Positions 1-8,989 are shown, counted from the stretch's first letter. The stretch: 11,192 bases of DNA from an uncultured Chloroflexota bacterium (GCA_903879975.1 CAIRNL010000339.1:1-11192); one strand, 5' to 3'. Numbers and translations: made by a program. Notes: generated from the letters alone by a model not told the origin.

Positions 1-5
1 CCCCC

Positions 6-15
6 CTGTATACAG
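6..15. promoter_or_regulatory. 10-bp perfect palindrome before uvrB (possible operator)
   Basis: CTGTATACAG is a perfect palindrome whose right half merges into the AGGAG (14-18) that probably serves as the uvrB ribosome binding site. A repressor bound here could block uvrB expression, and uvrB is an SOS gene in many bacteria. The half-sites CTGTAT/ATACAG resemble the ends of the enterobacterial LexA box, but the spacing is far shorter (CTG-N4-CAG rather than CTG-N10-CAG). A 10-bp palindrome is expected by chance about once per kilobase, so the role is a guess. Confidence 0.2.
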
Positions 16-32
16 GAGCGGATTCTCAAGCA

Positions 33-2063
33 ATGCCACCAATCCAAGTTGTCAGTGAATTCAAACCCACCGGCGATCAGCCGCAGGCGATTGCCCAGTT
101 GGCCAGCGGGATCCAGCAGGGAATGAAACATCAGGTGCTGCTTGGCGTTACGGGTTCAGGCAAGACCTACACGATGGCCAAAGTGATCGAGCAGGTGCAG
201 AAGCCGACGCTGATCATGGCACACAACAAGACGCTGGCTGCGCAACTCTACGCCGAAATGCGCGAGTTTCTGCCCAACAACGCCGTCGAGTACTTTGTCT
301 CCTACTACGACTACTACCAGCCGGAAGCGTACATCCCGCGCACCGACACGTATATCGAGAAGGACGCGCAGATCAACGAGGAGATTGACCGCCTGCGTCT
401 GGCTGCGACGAGTTCACTCTTCAGCCGCCGCGACGTCGTGATCGTCGCTTCTGTCTCATGCATCTACGGCCTGGGCAGCCCACAGGATTATGGCCGCGTC
501 GTGCTTCACCTGGGCGTGGGCGACACGGTGCGGCGCAACCAGGTGCTGCGCCATCTCGTTGAGATCTACTACGACCGCAACGACAATTTCTTGCAGCGCG
601 GGCGCTTCCGTGTGCGCGGCGATGTGCTGGAAGTACAGCCGGCCGACCGCGAGACCGCCTACCGTATCAGCCTGTGGGGCGACGAGATCGAGCGGATCAG
701 CGAGATCGATACACTGACCGGAGAGGTCGTGGCCGATCACAGGCAGGTGGACATCTTTCCAGCCAAGCACTTCGTCACGCCGCAAGACCGCCTGGAAGAA
801 GCCATCGAAGAGATCCGCAAAGAGATGGCAGAACAGGTCTCGACCTTCGAGTCGCAGGGCAAACTGCTCGAAGCGCAACGTATCCAGCAGCGCACCAACT
901 ATGACATTGAGATGCTGCGCGAAGTTGGCTACTGCAACGGCATCGAGAACTACAGCCGTCCGCTGGCCGGGCGGCCGCCCGGTTCTACGCCGTGGACACT
1001 GCTCGACTACTTTCCATCCGACTGGCTGCTCATCATCGACGAGAGCCACATGACTGTGCCGCAAGTCCGCGGCATGTATAACGGCGATCGTGCGCGCAAG
1101 GAAGTGCTCGTCGGCTATGGCTTCCGTCTGCCCAGCGCGTTGGACAACCGGCCGCTCATGTTCAGCGAGTTCGAGGATCACCTTCACCAAGTTGTCTATG
1201 TCAGCGCCACGCCCGGCCCGTACGAGAACGAGCACGCCGAGCAGGTCGTTGAGCAGGTGATCCGGCCCACCGGTCTCATCGACCCTATCGTGGAGGTACG
1301 GCCAACGAAGGGCCAGATCGATGACCTGGTGCGCGAGATAAAGCAGCGTACGGCCAAGGGTCAGCGCGTGCTGGTCACTACGCTCACCAAGCGCATGGCA
1401 GAGGATTTGACCGAGTATCTGGCCGAGCTCAACATCAAGGTGCACTATCTCCACAGCGAGATCCACACCATCGAGCGCGTCGAGATTCTGCGCGACCTGC
1501 GCCTCGGCGTCTACGATGTGGTGGTGGGCATCAACCTGCTGCGCGAGGGACTGGATCTGCCCGAAGTTTCGCTGGTAGCCGTGCTGGATGCCGACAAGGA
1601 AGGCTTCCTGCGCAGCGGCAGTGCGCTGATCCAGACCGTTGGCCGTGCAGCGCGCCACGTCGAAGGTAAGGCGATTCTTTATGCCGACGCTATCACCGAT
1701 TCGATGCGTTATGCCCTCGACGAAACGAATCGCCGTCGCGCCATCCAGGAAGCGTACAATCGAGAGCACAACATCGAGCCGCAGAGCATTGTCAAATCCA
1801 TCCGCGATCTCACCGACCGTGTGCGTGTCATGGCTGAAGCCAAGACCGAGTACAAGGCCGGCGGCAGCACAGCTGCCGAATCGATCGTGCCGGACGTCAG
1901 CCCAGAGCACCTGTCGCCAGAAGATCTGTCGAAGCTGATCAAGTCGATTGAGCAGGAGATGAAAGATGCGGCCAAGGCGCTGGAGTTTGAGCGGGCTGCC
2001 GGCTTGCGCGACCAGCTGGTGCAGCTGCGACGCATCGAAGTGGAGCGGAGGGTGGCGGCGTAA
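33..2063 (+). CDS. uvrB: UvrABC excinuclease subunit B
   Basis: UvrB is the damage-verifying helicase-like subunit of bacterial nucleotide excision repair. UvrA loads it onto DNA, and it then recruits UvrC for dual incision in the cytoplasm. The 676-residue length is normal for the family. Visible motifs are the N-terminal FKPTGDQPQAI signature (10-20), Walker A GVTGSGKT (38-45), the aromatic beta-hairpin region with YYDYYQPEAY (91-100) that clamps the DNA strand, the DESH Walker B box (336-339), helicase motif VI QTVGRAARH around 534-542, and a C-terminal UVR coiled-coil motif (about 630-667, ending in the FERAAGLRDQL type) that contacts UvrC. The ATG at 33 gives the canonical short N-terminus; AGGAG at 14-18 lies 14 bases upstream, a rather long spacing, but no other start lies between. 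All key motifs are intact. The promoter lies left of the window or in its first bases. Large open frames on the opposite strand here are codon-bias shadows. Confidence 0.98.
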   Translation: MPPIQVVSEFKPTGDQPQAIAQLASGIQQGMKHQVLLGVTGSGKTYTMAKVIEQVQKPTLIMAHNKTLAAQLYAEMREFLPNNAVEYFVSYYDYYQPEAYIPRTDTYIEKDAQINEEIDRLRLAATSSLFSRRDVVIVASVSCIYGLGSPQDYGRVVLHLGVGDTVRRNQVLRHLVEIYYDRNDNFLQRGRFRVRGDVLEVQPADRETAYRISLWGDEIERISEIDTLTGEVVADHRQVDIFPAKHFVTPQDRLEEAIEEIRKEMAEQVSTFESQGKLLEAQRIQQRTNYDIEMLREVGYCNGIENYSRPLAGRPPGSTPWTLLDYFPSDWLLIIDESHMTVPQVRGMYNGDRARKEVLVGYGFRLPSALDNRPLMFSEFEDHLHQVVYVSATPGPYENEHAEQVVEQVIRPTGLIDPIVEVRPTKGQIDDLVREIKQRTAKGQRVLVTTLTKRMAEDLTEYLAELNIKVHYLHSEIHTIERVEILRDLRLGVYDVVVGINLLREGLDLPEVSLVAVLDADKEGFLRSGSALIQTVGRAARHVEGKAILYADAITDSMRYALDETNRRRAIQEAYNREHNIEPQSIVKSIRDLTDRVRVMAEAKTEYKAGGSTAAESIVPDVSPEHLSPEDLSKLIKSIEQEMKDAAKALEFERAAGLRDQLVQLRRIEVERRVAA

Positions 2064-2073
2064 ACAAGTATGC

Positions 2074-2138
2074 ACAAAAACCCCTTACCTAGACTCGACG
2101 AGCATCCTGAAATCCGTACTCATTTGCTTGGTTTTTGT
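2074..2138 (+). terminator. 9-bp inverted repeat after uvrB, possible weak terminator
   Basis: ACAAAAACC (2074-2082) and GGTTTTTGT (2130-2138) are perfect inverted repeats, starting 10 bases after the uvrB stop. The 3' arm is itself T-rich and runs into GTTTG. The 47-base loop is much longer than in a usual intrinsic terminator, so this may be a loose terminator, one border of a former insertion, or chance pairing of two A/T tracts. Confidence 0.2.
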
Positions 2139-2299
2139 TTGAAGAAAATGTCTCTGGCCGCTACGCTCAAAAACCACTGAAAGCCAGCGACCGGATTATC
2201 CGGGCCAGTTCCAATCCGGGCGACCTGGTGATCGAAGTTGAGCCAGATATTCTCGATTTACTGTGCAAACCCCTTGGCAGAGGTGTTGGCACAGACCAA
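2135..2299 (+). pseudogene. Remnant of a site-specific DNA methyltransferase, C-terminal piece
   Basis: Reading the frame that includes 2135, codons 2156-2236 encode GRYAQKPLKASDRIIRASSN followed by PGDLVIE. This closely matches the region before motif I of N4-cytosine/N6-adenine DNA methyltransferases of the Mod/DpnA type, typically YPTQKPxxLLxRIIxASSNPGDLVLDPFCGSGTT. The SAM-binding DPFxGSGTT box that should follow is replaced by EVEPDILDLL. Then KPLGRGVGTDQ (to 2299) still resembles the downstream KLGRRWIGIDQ segment, offset by about two codons. There is a stop at 2108-2110 in this frame and no catalytic (D/N)PP(Y/W) motif anywhere nearby, so it cannot be functional. The frame runs on into the gyrA ribosome binding site and start. 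The segment is more AT-rich than the flanking genes. I read it as a decayed horizontally acquired methyltransferase, perhaps once part of a restriction-modification system. Family assignment of the core is fairly firm; the tail match is weaker. Confidence 0.65.
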
Positions 2300-2313
2300 A
2301 GGAACTCTAATTC

Positions 2314-5235
2314 ATGGCAAACACCAACGGCGCCGCCGATCTCAACGGAACGCCTGCCACCGACAACAACCTCGGCACCGTCCGTGCCGCCGACATCACC
2401 CAGGAGATGCAGACGGCGTACCTGGACTACGCCATGAGCGTCATCGTGGCGCGCGCGCTGCCCGACGTGCGCGATGGGCTGAAGCCGGTGCACCGCCGCA
2501 TTCTCTACGCCATGTGGCACGACCTGTCGCTGACCTCTGACAAGCCCCACAAGAAAAGCGCGCGCATCGTCGGCGAGGTGCTGGGCAAGTACCACCCGCA
2601 CGGCGACACCGCGGTCTACGACGCCATGGTGCGGATGGCGCAGCCGTTCAGCCTGCGCTATCCACTCGTGGACGGCCAGGGCAACTTCGGCAGTATCGAC
2701 GGCGACAACGCCGCCGCCATGCGCTACACGGAAGCACGCCTGGCTCGCATTGCCAACCTGATGCTGGAAGACCTGGACAAGGACACGGTCGACTGGCACA
2801 ACAATTTCGATAACACGTTGCGCGAGCCAGATATTCTGCCTGCTGCGCTGCCAAACCTGCTCATCAACGGCTCCAGTGGTATCGCCGTGGGTATGGCGAC
2901 CAATATCCCGCCGCACAACCTCGGCGAGGTCGTCGACGCGCTGGTTTTCATGCTCGAACGCTTCAACAAGGTCGACGATATCACCGGCGAAGAATTGATG
3001 CATTTTGTCAAAGGGCCGGATTTCCCCACCGGCGGCATCATCTATCGCTTTCGCGAGGAGGGCAAGGGTGAGGACGACACGGACGCCATCGCCCAGGGGT
3101 ATGCGGTCGGCAAATCGAGGCTGATCATCCAGGCCAAGGCGCACTTCGAGGAGATCAGCCGTGGACGCACGCGTATCGTCGTCACCGAGCTGCCCTACCA
3201 GACCAACAAGACTGCGCTGCTCGAACGCATCGCCGACCTGGTGCGTGACGGCAAGCTCGAGGGTATCGGCGACCTGCGCGACGAATCCGACCGCACGGGC
3301 ATGCGGATCGTCGTCGAATTGACGCGCACGGTCGAACCCAAGGATGTGCTGGCCGACCTGTTCAAATACACGCCCCTGCAGCAGACCTTTGGCATGCAGA
3401 TGCTGGCGTTGGTCGATGGCCATCCACGTCTGCTCAGCCTCAAGCGCATGCTGCAGCTCTTCATCCAGCACCGCCAGGAGATCATCCGACGCCGCTCAGA
3501 ATATGATCTGAAGAAGGCGCGCGATCGTGCCCACATCGTGGAGGGACTGCTGCGCGCGCTCGACATCCTGGACGAGGTGATCCAGACTATTCGCCGCAGC
3601 CAGACTGTGGAGACGGCGCGCAACAATCTGGTCAGCAACTTCAAGTTTACTGAGATTCAGGCCCAGGCGATCCTCGACATGCAGCTGCGCAGGCTCGCTG
3701 CGCTCGAACGCAAGAAGCTCCAGGAGGAGTACAATGACCTCAAGAAGCTGATTGCATACCTGGAAGACTTGCTGGCGCACCCAGAGAAAATTCTGAGTGT
3801 CATCAAGGATGAGTTGCTGGCCATCAAGCAGGAATTTGGCGACGCCCGCCGCACACAGATTGTCGATCGCACCAAGGGGACACTGACCTCCACCGACTTG
3901 TTGCCTGACCAGATGGCGTGGGTCAGCCTCGGCAAGAACGGCGAATTACGGCGACAGGCCATCTCCAAGCCGGGTAGCTCCACCCTGCGCCAGATCGGCA
4001 AGGACAGCCAGGTTGCGCTGCTCACCGCCAACACGCGCGATTTGCTCTACGTTTTCAGCAAGGATGGTCGCTGCAGCCGGATCGGCATCCACGAGATCCC
4101 CGAAGAGAGCAGCAAGAAGGTTTCAGATCTGACCGGCTTTATGGGCCGTGACGCCATTACCGCCGCAGTCGTGCTGCCGCGCACGCGCGACAGCGAAGAC
4201 GAAGGCTTCCTCTTCCTGGTGACGGACCAGGGAACGATCAAACGCATCACAGTGGCCGACGTGCAGGCAAACACCGGCGGCGAGTTCACCGTGATGAATG
4301 TCGACGACAAGGAACGGCTGACCTGGGCTTTCCGCACGCGCGGCGATCAGGAGGTGATCCTGGTCAGCGCGCAGGGGCAGTCGATCCGCTTCACGGAGGA
4401 GGACGTGCGCAGCATGGGCCTGCCAGCCGGCGGCGTAGGGGGCATGAAGCTCAAGAAGAAGGACCGCATCGTCTATGCCGGCATCGTCGATCCCGACGGC
4501 GAGCTGCTGACGGTGACGAGCGGCGGTTTTGCCAAGCGTTCGGCATTCAGCGAATATAGCGTGCAGGGGCGCAACGGCAGTGGCATCGTGACGCACAAAC
4601 TTACGGATAAGACGGGTGAGGTGGCTGCTGCCGTGGTACTGCCGCCCAAGAGTGACAATACCTGGGTCATTTTTGTGACAGCCAAGGGTAGTCCCAAAGC
4701 GGCACTGACGGTCGAGACGCCGGTCATGGGACGAGGCGTCCAGGGCAAGTCGGTCGTCGTGACCTCTGCGCAGGATGGCATTGCAGCCGTATGGCGGCCA
4801 GATCTCGGTGCGTGGGACAGCGATCCTGCTATCCCACCCGAACCACCCATGCCGGCACGGCCGGCAGAAACCAGGCGTTCGGCGGTCAAGGCTGCTGATC
4901 CACAAGCCAAGGCAAGCGCTCCGCTGCCCATGAAACTAGCGCTATCCCCGGCCCAGCAGCCGTCATCCCTTCGTGCTGCCCAGCCGGCAGAGGCAGCCGC
5001 CGCACCAGCGTCTAAAGCTGCTACGCGCGCGCAGCAGCCTGCCTCCCAGGGCGCCGATAAACCTCCTGCCCAGCCAAATTCCGATGAGTCGACTCCCATG
5101 GCGTTTGAGTTTTTGGAACAGCTTTCTGAGGCGCCGACTGCCAAACGAGAGAAATCAAAGCCTGCTCAAAGTAAACTGAGCACAGTGGTCAGCGTCTCCG
5201 AATCCCAGGCTAGCGAAGCAAAAAAGAAGAAGTGA
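2314..5235 (+). CDS. gyrA: DNA gyrase/topoisomerase IV subunit A, without canonical GyrA box
   Basis: This is the A subunit of a type IIA topoisomerase, which cuts and rejoins both DNA strands and works with a GyrB/ParE ATPase that is not in this window. The 973-residue protein has the breakage-reunion domain (about 43-500) with YHPHGD-TAVYDAMVRMAQPF, Thr99 and Asp103 at the quinolone-sensitive positions, and catalytic Tyr138 in MRYTEARL. A coiled-coil region with the DMQLRRLAALERKKL segment follows, then a beta-pinwheel C-terminal domain (about 530-835). The breakage-reunion sequence is GyrA-like rather than ParC-like (Asp103, not Glu). However, the first blade reads ISKPGSSTLRQIGKDSQ (550-566) where QRRGGKG should be, and the nearest later match is VQGRNGSG (750-757). 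Residues from about 836 to the end form an Ala/Pro/Gln-rich, probably disordered tail ending in KKKK. The start is supported by AAAGGA (2298-2303), 10 bases before ATG. It may be true gyrase or a second, topoisomerase-IV-like paralogue; the symbol is provisional. Confidence 0.93.
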   Translation: MANTNGAADLNGTPATDNNLGTVRAADITQEMQTAYLDYAMSVIVARALPDVRDGLKPVHRRILYAMWHDLSLTSDKPHKKSARIVGEVLGKYHPHGDTAVYDAMVRMAQPFSLRYPLVDGQGNFGSIDGDNAAAMRYTEARLARIANLMLEDLDKDTVDWHNNFDNTLREPDILPAALPNLLINGSSGIAVGMATNIPPHNLGEVVDALVFMLERFNKVDDITGEELMHFVKGPDFPTGGIIYRFREEGKGEDDTDAIAQGYAVGKSRLIIQAKAHFEEISRGRTRIVVTELPYQTNKTALLERIADLVRDGKLEGIGDLRDESDRTGMRIVVELTRTVEPKDVLADLFKYTPLQQTFGMQMLALVDGHPRLLSLKRMLQLFIQHRQEIIRRRSEYDLKKARDRAHIVEGLLRALDILDEVIQTIRRSQTVETARNNLVSNFKFTEIQAQAILDMQLRRLAALERKKLQEEYNDLKKLIAYLEDLLAHPEKILSVIKDELLAIKQEFGDARRTQIVDRTKGTLTSTDLLPDQMAWVSLGKNGELRRQAISKPGSSTLRQIGKDSQVALLTANTRDLLYVFSKDGRCSRIGIHEIPEESSKKVSDLTGFMGRDAITAAVVLPRTRDSEDEGFLFLVTDQGTIKRITVADVQANTGGEFTVMNVDDKERLTWAFRTRGDQEVILVSAQGQSIRFTEEDVRSMGLPAGGVGGMKLKKKDRIVYAGIVDPDGELLTVTSGGFAKRSAFSEYSVQGRNGSGIVTHKLTDKTGEVAAAVVLPPKSDNTWVIFVTAKGSPKAALTVETPVMGRGVQGKSVVVTSAQDGIAAVWRPDLGAWDSDPAIPPEPPMPARPAETRRSAVKAADPQAKASAPLPMKLALSPAQQPSSLRAAQPAEAAAAPASKAATRAQQPASQGADKPPAQPNSDESTPMAFEFLEQLSEAPTAKREKSKPAQSKLSTVVSVSESQASEAKKKK

Positions 5236-5269
5236 ACACTTGCTCCAGCGTGCGCTGCACAGCGTGTTG

Positions 5270-6385
5270 CTATTGCGTACGTTGCACGACGTATTCGCAG
5301 AGCCCGTACATGGAGTGGCGATATATGTTGTCTGGGAGGAGACGCAGGCTCTCCTCGGCGCGACGCAGAAAGGTGCGGGCCTCGCTGCGCGCCGCCTCAA
5401 TGGCATCTCCAGCGCGCAGATCGCTGACGACGTGTGCCACTGTCTGCTGCCACGCTGCCGGATCGCCGTCATCTGCCAGCATCTGCGCAGTTTCCAAGCA
5501 TTCGATCACCGAATCTTTGTCCGGGTGTAGTTGCAGATAATGGAAAAAAGGCAGCGTCAACGTCCCCTGGCGCAGGTCGCTGCCGGCAGGCTTGCCCAGC
5601 GTTGCCTCATCACCGGTAAAATCCAGAATGTCATCGACTATCTGGAAGGCCATACCAAAGTTGTAGCCGTAAGCGCGCAGGTCGGCGATGCGTTCGCCAG
5701 GCAGACCGGAGAGAATGGCCGCACCTTCGGTGGCAGCACAGAAAAGACTCGCCGTCTTGGCAAAGATGCGCTGGTAGTAGTTTTCCTTGTGCTGCTCAAA
5801 GTTGTGGCGATCCTTGAGCTGGCGCAGCTCTCCGTCGACGATGATCCGCAGCGTATCGCTGAAGAGTTCGATGACGCGCATATTGCGTGTTTCGGCTGAG
5901 AAGCGCGCTGCCATACCGAAGAGGTAATTACCAGCCAGCGCCGTCGATCCGCCGCTCCAACTTGCGTTGAGCGTGGGCGCACCGCGGCGTAACAGGGCAC
6001 CGTCGATGACATCATCGTGCACAAGGGTCGCAGTGTGCAACATCTCCACCGACGCAGCCAGCGCAACCACACGGTTATAGTATGCTGTGCCCTGAAGAGA
6101 GCCGTTGAATTCTGATCCCAGGAGCGCAAGTGCCGGACGCAATCGCTTGCCGCCGCTGCCGATCAGATTGACAAATGCCTCCGCCAGCGGGGCAAAGATC
6201 GACGAATCCACATCGCGCAGTTTCGTCTCGACCTGACGTAAACCGGCACGTATCGGCATGAAGAGCGTGGTCGCGTCTATGACGCTGCCGTTGCTCTGCA
6301 GAGATTCGATTGCTGCCTGCCGCACTGCGTTTTCGAGTGTGCGTCTAGGCATGGATTGGGGTGTGACGAGTTGCGGGATGAGCAC
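5270..6385 (-). CDS. Long-chain polyprenyl diphosphate synthase (trans-isoprenyl type)
   Basis: The enzyme condenses isopentenyl diphosphate units onto an allylic primer to build the prenyl chain of quinones. Residues characteristic of the family are GGKRLRPAL, the first aspartate-rich motif DDVID (124-128) preceded by EMLHTATLVH, a downstream LLRRGAPT with the conserved arginines, AGNYLF, the GELRQL segment, and the second aspartate-rich motif DDILD (251-255) followed by FTGDEATLGKPAGSDLRQGTLTLP. The fifth residue before the first motif is Ala rather than an aromatic, which in this family usually permits a long product (about C35-C50), so a menaquinone side chain is a reasonable inference. 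I chose GTG at 6385 because a strong GGAGG (6395-6399) sits 9 bases upstream. ATG at 6352 would also give a plausible protein but has no visible ribosome binding site. The gene overlaps tatD by 41 bases, suggesting translational coupling. It converges on the topoisomerase gene with only 34 bases between the stops. Confidence 0.93.
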   Translation of the reverse strand: MLIPQLVTPQSMPRRTLENAVRQAAIESLQSNGSVIDATTLFMPIRAGLRQVETKLRDVDSSIFAPLAEAFVNLIGSGGKRLRPALALLGSEFNGSLQGTAYYNRVVALAASVEMLHTATLVHDDVIDGALLRRGAPTLNASWSGGSTALAGNYLFGMAARFSAETRNMRVIELFSDTLRIIVDGELRQLKDRHNFEQHKENYYQRIFAKTASLFCAATEGAAILSGLPGERIADLRAYGYNFGMAFQIVDDILDFTGDEATLGKPAGSDLRQGTLTLPFFHYLQLHPDKDSVIECLETAQMLADDGDPAAWQQTVAHVVSDLRAGDAIEAARSEARTFLRRAEESLRLLPDNIYRHSMYGLCEYVVQRTQ

Positions 6386-7208
6386 CGAACCGGTCCTCCA
6401 GTTGAAAGAATGAAGTTGCTGTTGCAGTCGTCAGCGCAGCAACATCAGCCGAGTCCATGCCTCGTAACTGCGCTATCTGTTCGCACACAAGCCTGACGTA
6501 CGCTGGTTCGTTGCGCTGCCCACGATACGGGTGCGGCGTCAGGTATGGAGCATCCGTCTCCAGCAGGAGCCGGTCTATACGCAGCAGCGGCGCCAGTGCA
6601 TGGAGTTCGCGCGCAGAGCGAAAGGTCACCGGGCCACCAAGGCCAATGACGAAGCCCCAGTCGTAGGCTTCCTGCGCAAGATCAAGCCCGGCGCTGAAGG
6701 CGTGTAACACGCCCTTGAAGGGGCGCTGCGCCAGTGGCGATCGCTCTGCGACAGTGGCTGCCCACACCCGCAGGATCTCGGCAATATCCTTGTTGGCATC
6801 ACGATGATGGATGATCACAGGGAGACCAAGGTCCGCTGCCAGCTCCAACTGCGCCATGAATGCACGGCGCTGTCTGTCTGGGGCAACGTCGTGCCAGTGA
6901 TAATCCAGACCGATTTCGCCGATGGCGACGACCTTTGGATGCACTGCCAGCGCGCGCAGGTCGGCAAGTTCCTGCGAACCAACGTCGTGCGCGCTGTTGG
7001 GGTGGATGCCCACAGCGACAAACACCTCGTCATATTGCTCGGCGAGTGCCAGCGCTCGTCGACAGTGATCAAGGTCGATGCCCGGATTGACCAGGTAACT
7101 GACAGCTGCCTCATGGGCGCGGACCAAAACCAGCTCTCGATCTGCGTCAAATTGCGACAGATCGAGGTGACAGTGGCTATCGATCAGGACTGTGCGCTGC
7201 TCCGGCAT
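6345..7208 (-). CDS. tatD: TatD-family metal-dependent deoxyribonuclease
   Basis: TatD proteins are TIM-barrel metallohydrolases; characterised members are metal-dependent 3'-5' DNA exonucleases linked to DNA repair and DNA fragmentation, and they act in the cytoplasm. The 287 residues match the family length. Visible ligands are DSHCHLD with His12 and His14, Glu98 in IGEIGLDYHW, His134 in IIHHRDA, His169 in GVLHAFSAG, and Asp219 in LLLETDAPYLTPHPYRGQRNEP, the last being a strong TatD signature. All expected metal ligands are present. ATG at 7208 gives the standard N-terminus, with only a weak AAAG element in front. The 155-base gap upstream (7209-7363) is AT-rich near tatD (7209-7275) and could hold a promoter, but I see no convincing -35/-10 pair. 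The 3' end carries the ribosome binding site and start of the polyprenyl synthase gene. The exact substrate cannot be read from sequence; YcfH/YjjV-type paralogues share these motifs. Confidence 0.95.
   Translation of the reverse strand: MPEQRTVLIDSHCHLDLSQFDADRELVLVRAHEAAVSYLVNPGIDLDHCRRALALAEQYDEVFVAVGIHPNSAHDVGSQELADLRALAVHPKVVAIGEIGLDYHWHDVAPDRQRRAFMAQLELAADLGLPVIIHHRDANKDIAEILRVWAATVAERSPLAQRPFKGVLHAFSAGLDLAQEAYDWGFVIGLGGPVTFRSARELHALAPLLRIDRLLLETDAPYLTPHPYRGQRNEPAYVRLVCEQIAQLRGMDSADVAALTTATATSFFQLEDRFGAHPATRHTPIHA
6395..6399 (-). promoter_or_regulatory. Ribosome binding site that decides the polyprenyl synthase start
   Basis: Reading the minus strand, GGAGG lies inside the end of tatD and is followed after 9 bases by GTG (6385-6383). 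This favours the longer N-terminus over the ATG at 6352, which has no purine-rich element in front of it. Confidence 0.6.
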
Positions 7209-7331
7209 ACTTTATGCAAAGCCTACTCGAATTTAGTCCAAACATTAGGCCATTCAGTTTGTTCATTTTATCACAGACGAAATGGCGCAATCAGTAGGTC
7301 AGATTGCACAGTTGCAGCCAAAGAGCGCAGG

Positions 7332-7360
7332 TGCAAAGTCGATTCAGGATCGGCTGTGCA
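7332..7360. terminator. Imperfect 12-bp inverted repeat just after the mutase stop
   Basis: TGCAAAGTCGAT (7332-7343) and ATCGGCTGTGCA (7349-7360) are inverted repeats with two imperfect positions around a TCAGG loop. It lies 3 bases beyond the stop of the mutase gene, where a terminator would be. No T-run follows on the minus strand, and the pairing is actually better on the plus strand, where one position becomes a G-U wobble. It may instead be a protein-binding site upstream of tatD, or chance. Confidence 0.3.
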
Positions 7361-7363
7361 TAA

Positions 7364-8797
<1,434 letters not shown>

Positions 8798-8840
8798 AGG
8801 ACTATCCTTTCGTACTTTGGTTCAGAGGCTGAGCCAAGGC

Positions 8841-8871
8841 AGTATAGCAGCATTGGGCAGCAATATTCCAA
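8841..8871 (-). promoter_or_regulatory. Likely promoter of the hexose-phosphate mutase gene
   Basis: On the minus strand there is TTGGAA (8871-8866), a 19-base spacer and TATACT (8846-8841). TGC lies directly in front of the latter and makes an extended -10 (TGCTATACT). The -10 is 43 bases upstream of the GTG start. The spacing is longer than ideal, but an extended -10 tolerates a poor -35. Confidence 0.45.
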
Positions 8872-8924
8872 TCATCCTCGTTGCTTCCATCCCACATTGT
8901 GCAGCGGGCATCCTCTCGTCGCTT

Positions 8925-8941
8925 GCCCGGCAGAGCCGGGC
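8925..8941. terminator. Strong GC hairpin between monophosphatase and mutase genes
   Basis: GCCCGGC (8925-8931) pairs perfectly with GCCGGGC (8935-8941) around a 3-base loop, and the stem can extend by a G-T and a T-A pair. It lies about 50 bases after the monophosphatase stop and upstream of the mutase promoter, so it may end or pause the upstream transcript. No T-run follows on either strand, so it is not a classical intrinsic terminator. Confidence 0.4.
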
Positions 8942-8989
8942 GATCGGGCAACACGGTTCTGCACCGCTCCTGGCCACAGGGCTTCTTTT

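Noticed and set aside
456..2075. 539-codon open frame on the minus strand opposite uvrB
   Set aside because: It is antisense to an intact, motif-complete uvrB. Its His/Leu/Asp/Gln-rich composition is what reverse-complement codon bias produces, and it shows no family motif.
2238..2540. 100-codon plus-strand frame across the gyrA start
   Set aside because: It is Arg/His-rich out-of-frame translation of gyrA and its leader.
2167..3471. 434-codon open frame on the minus strand opposite the topoisomerase gene
   Set aside because: It is the same kind of codon-bias shadow, with no recognisable domain and no ribosome binding site of note.
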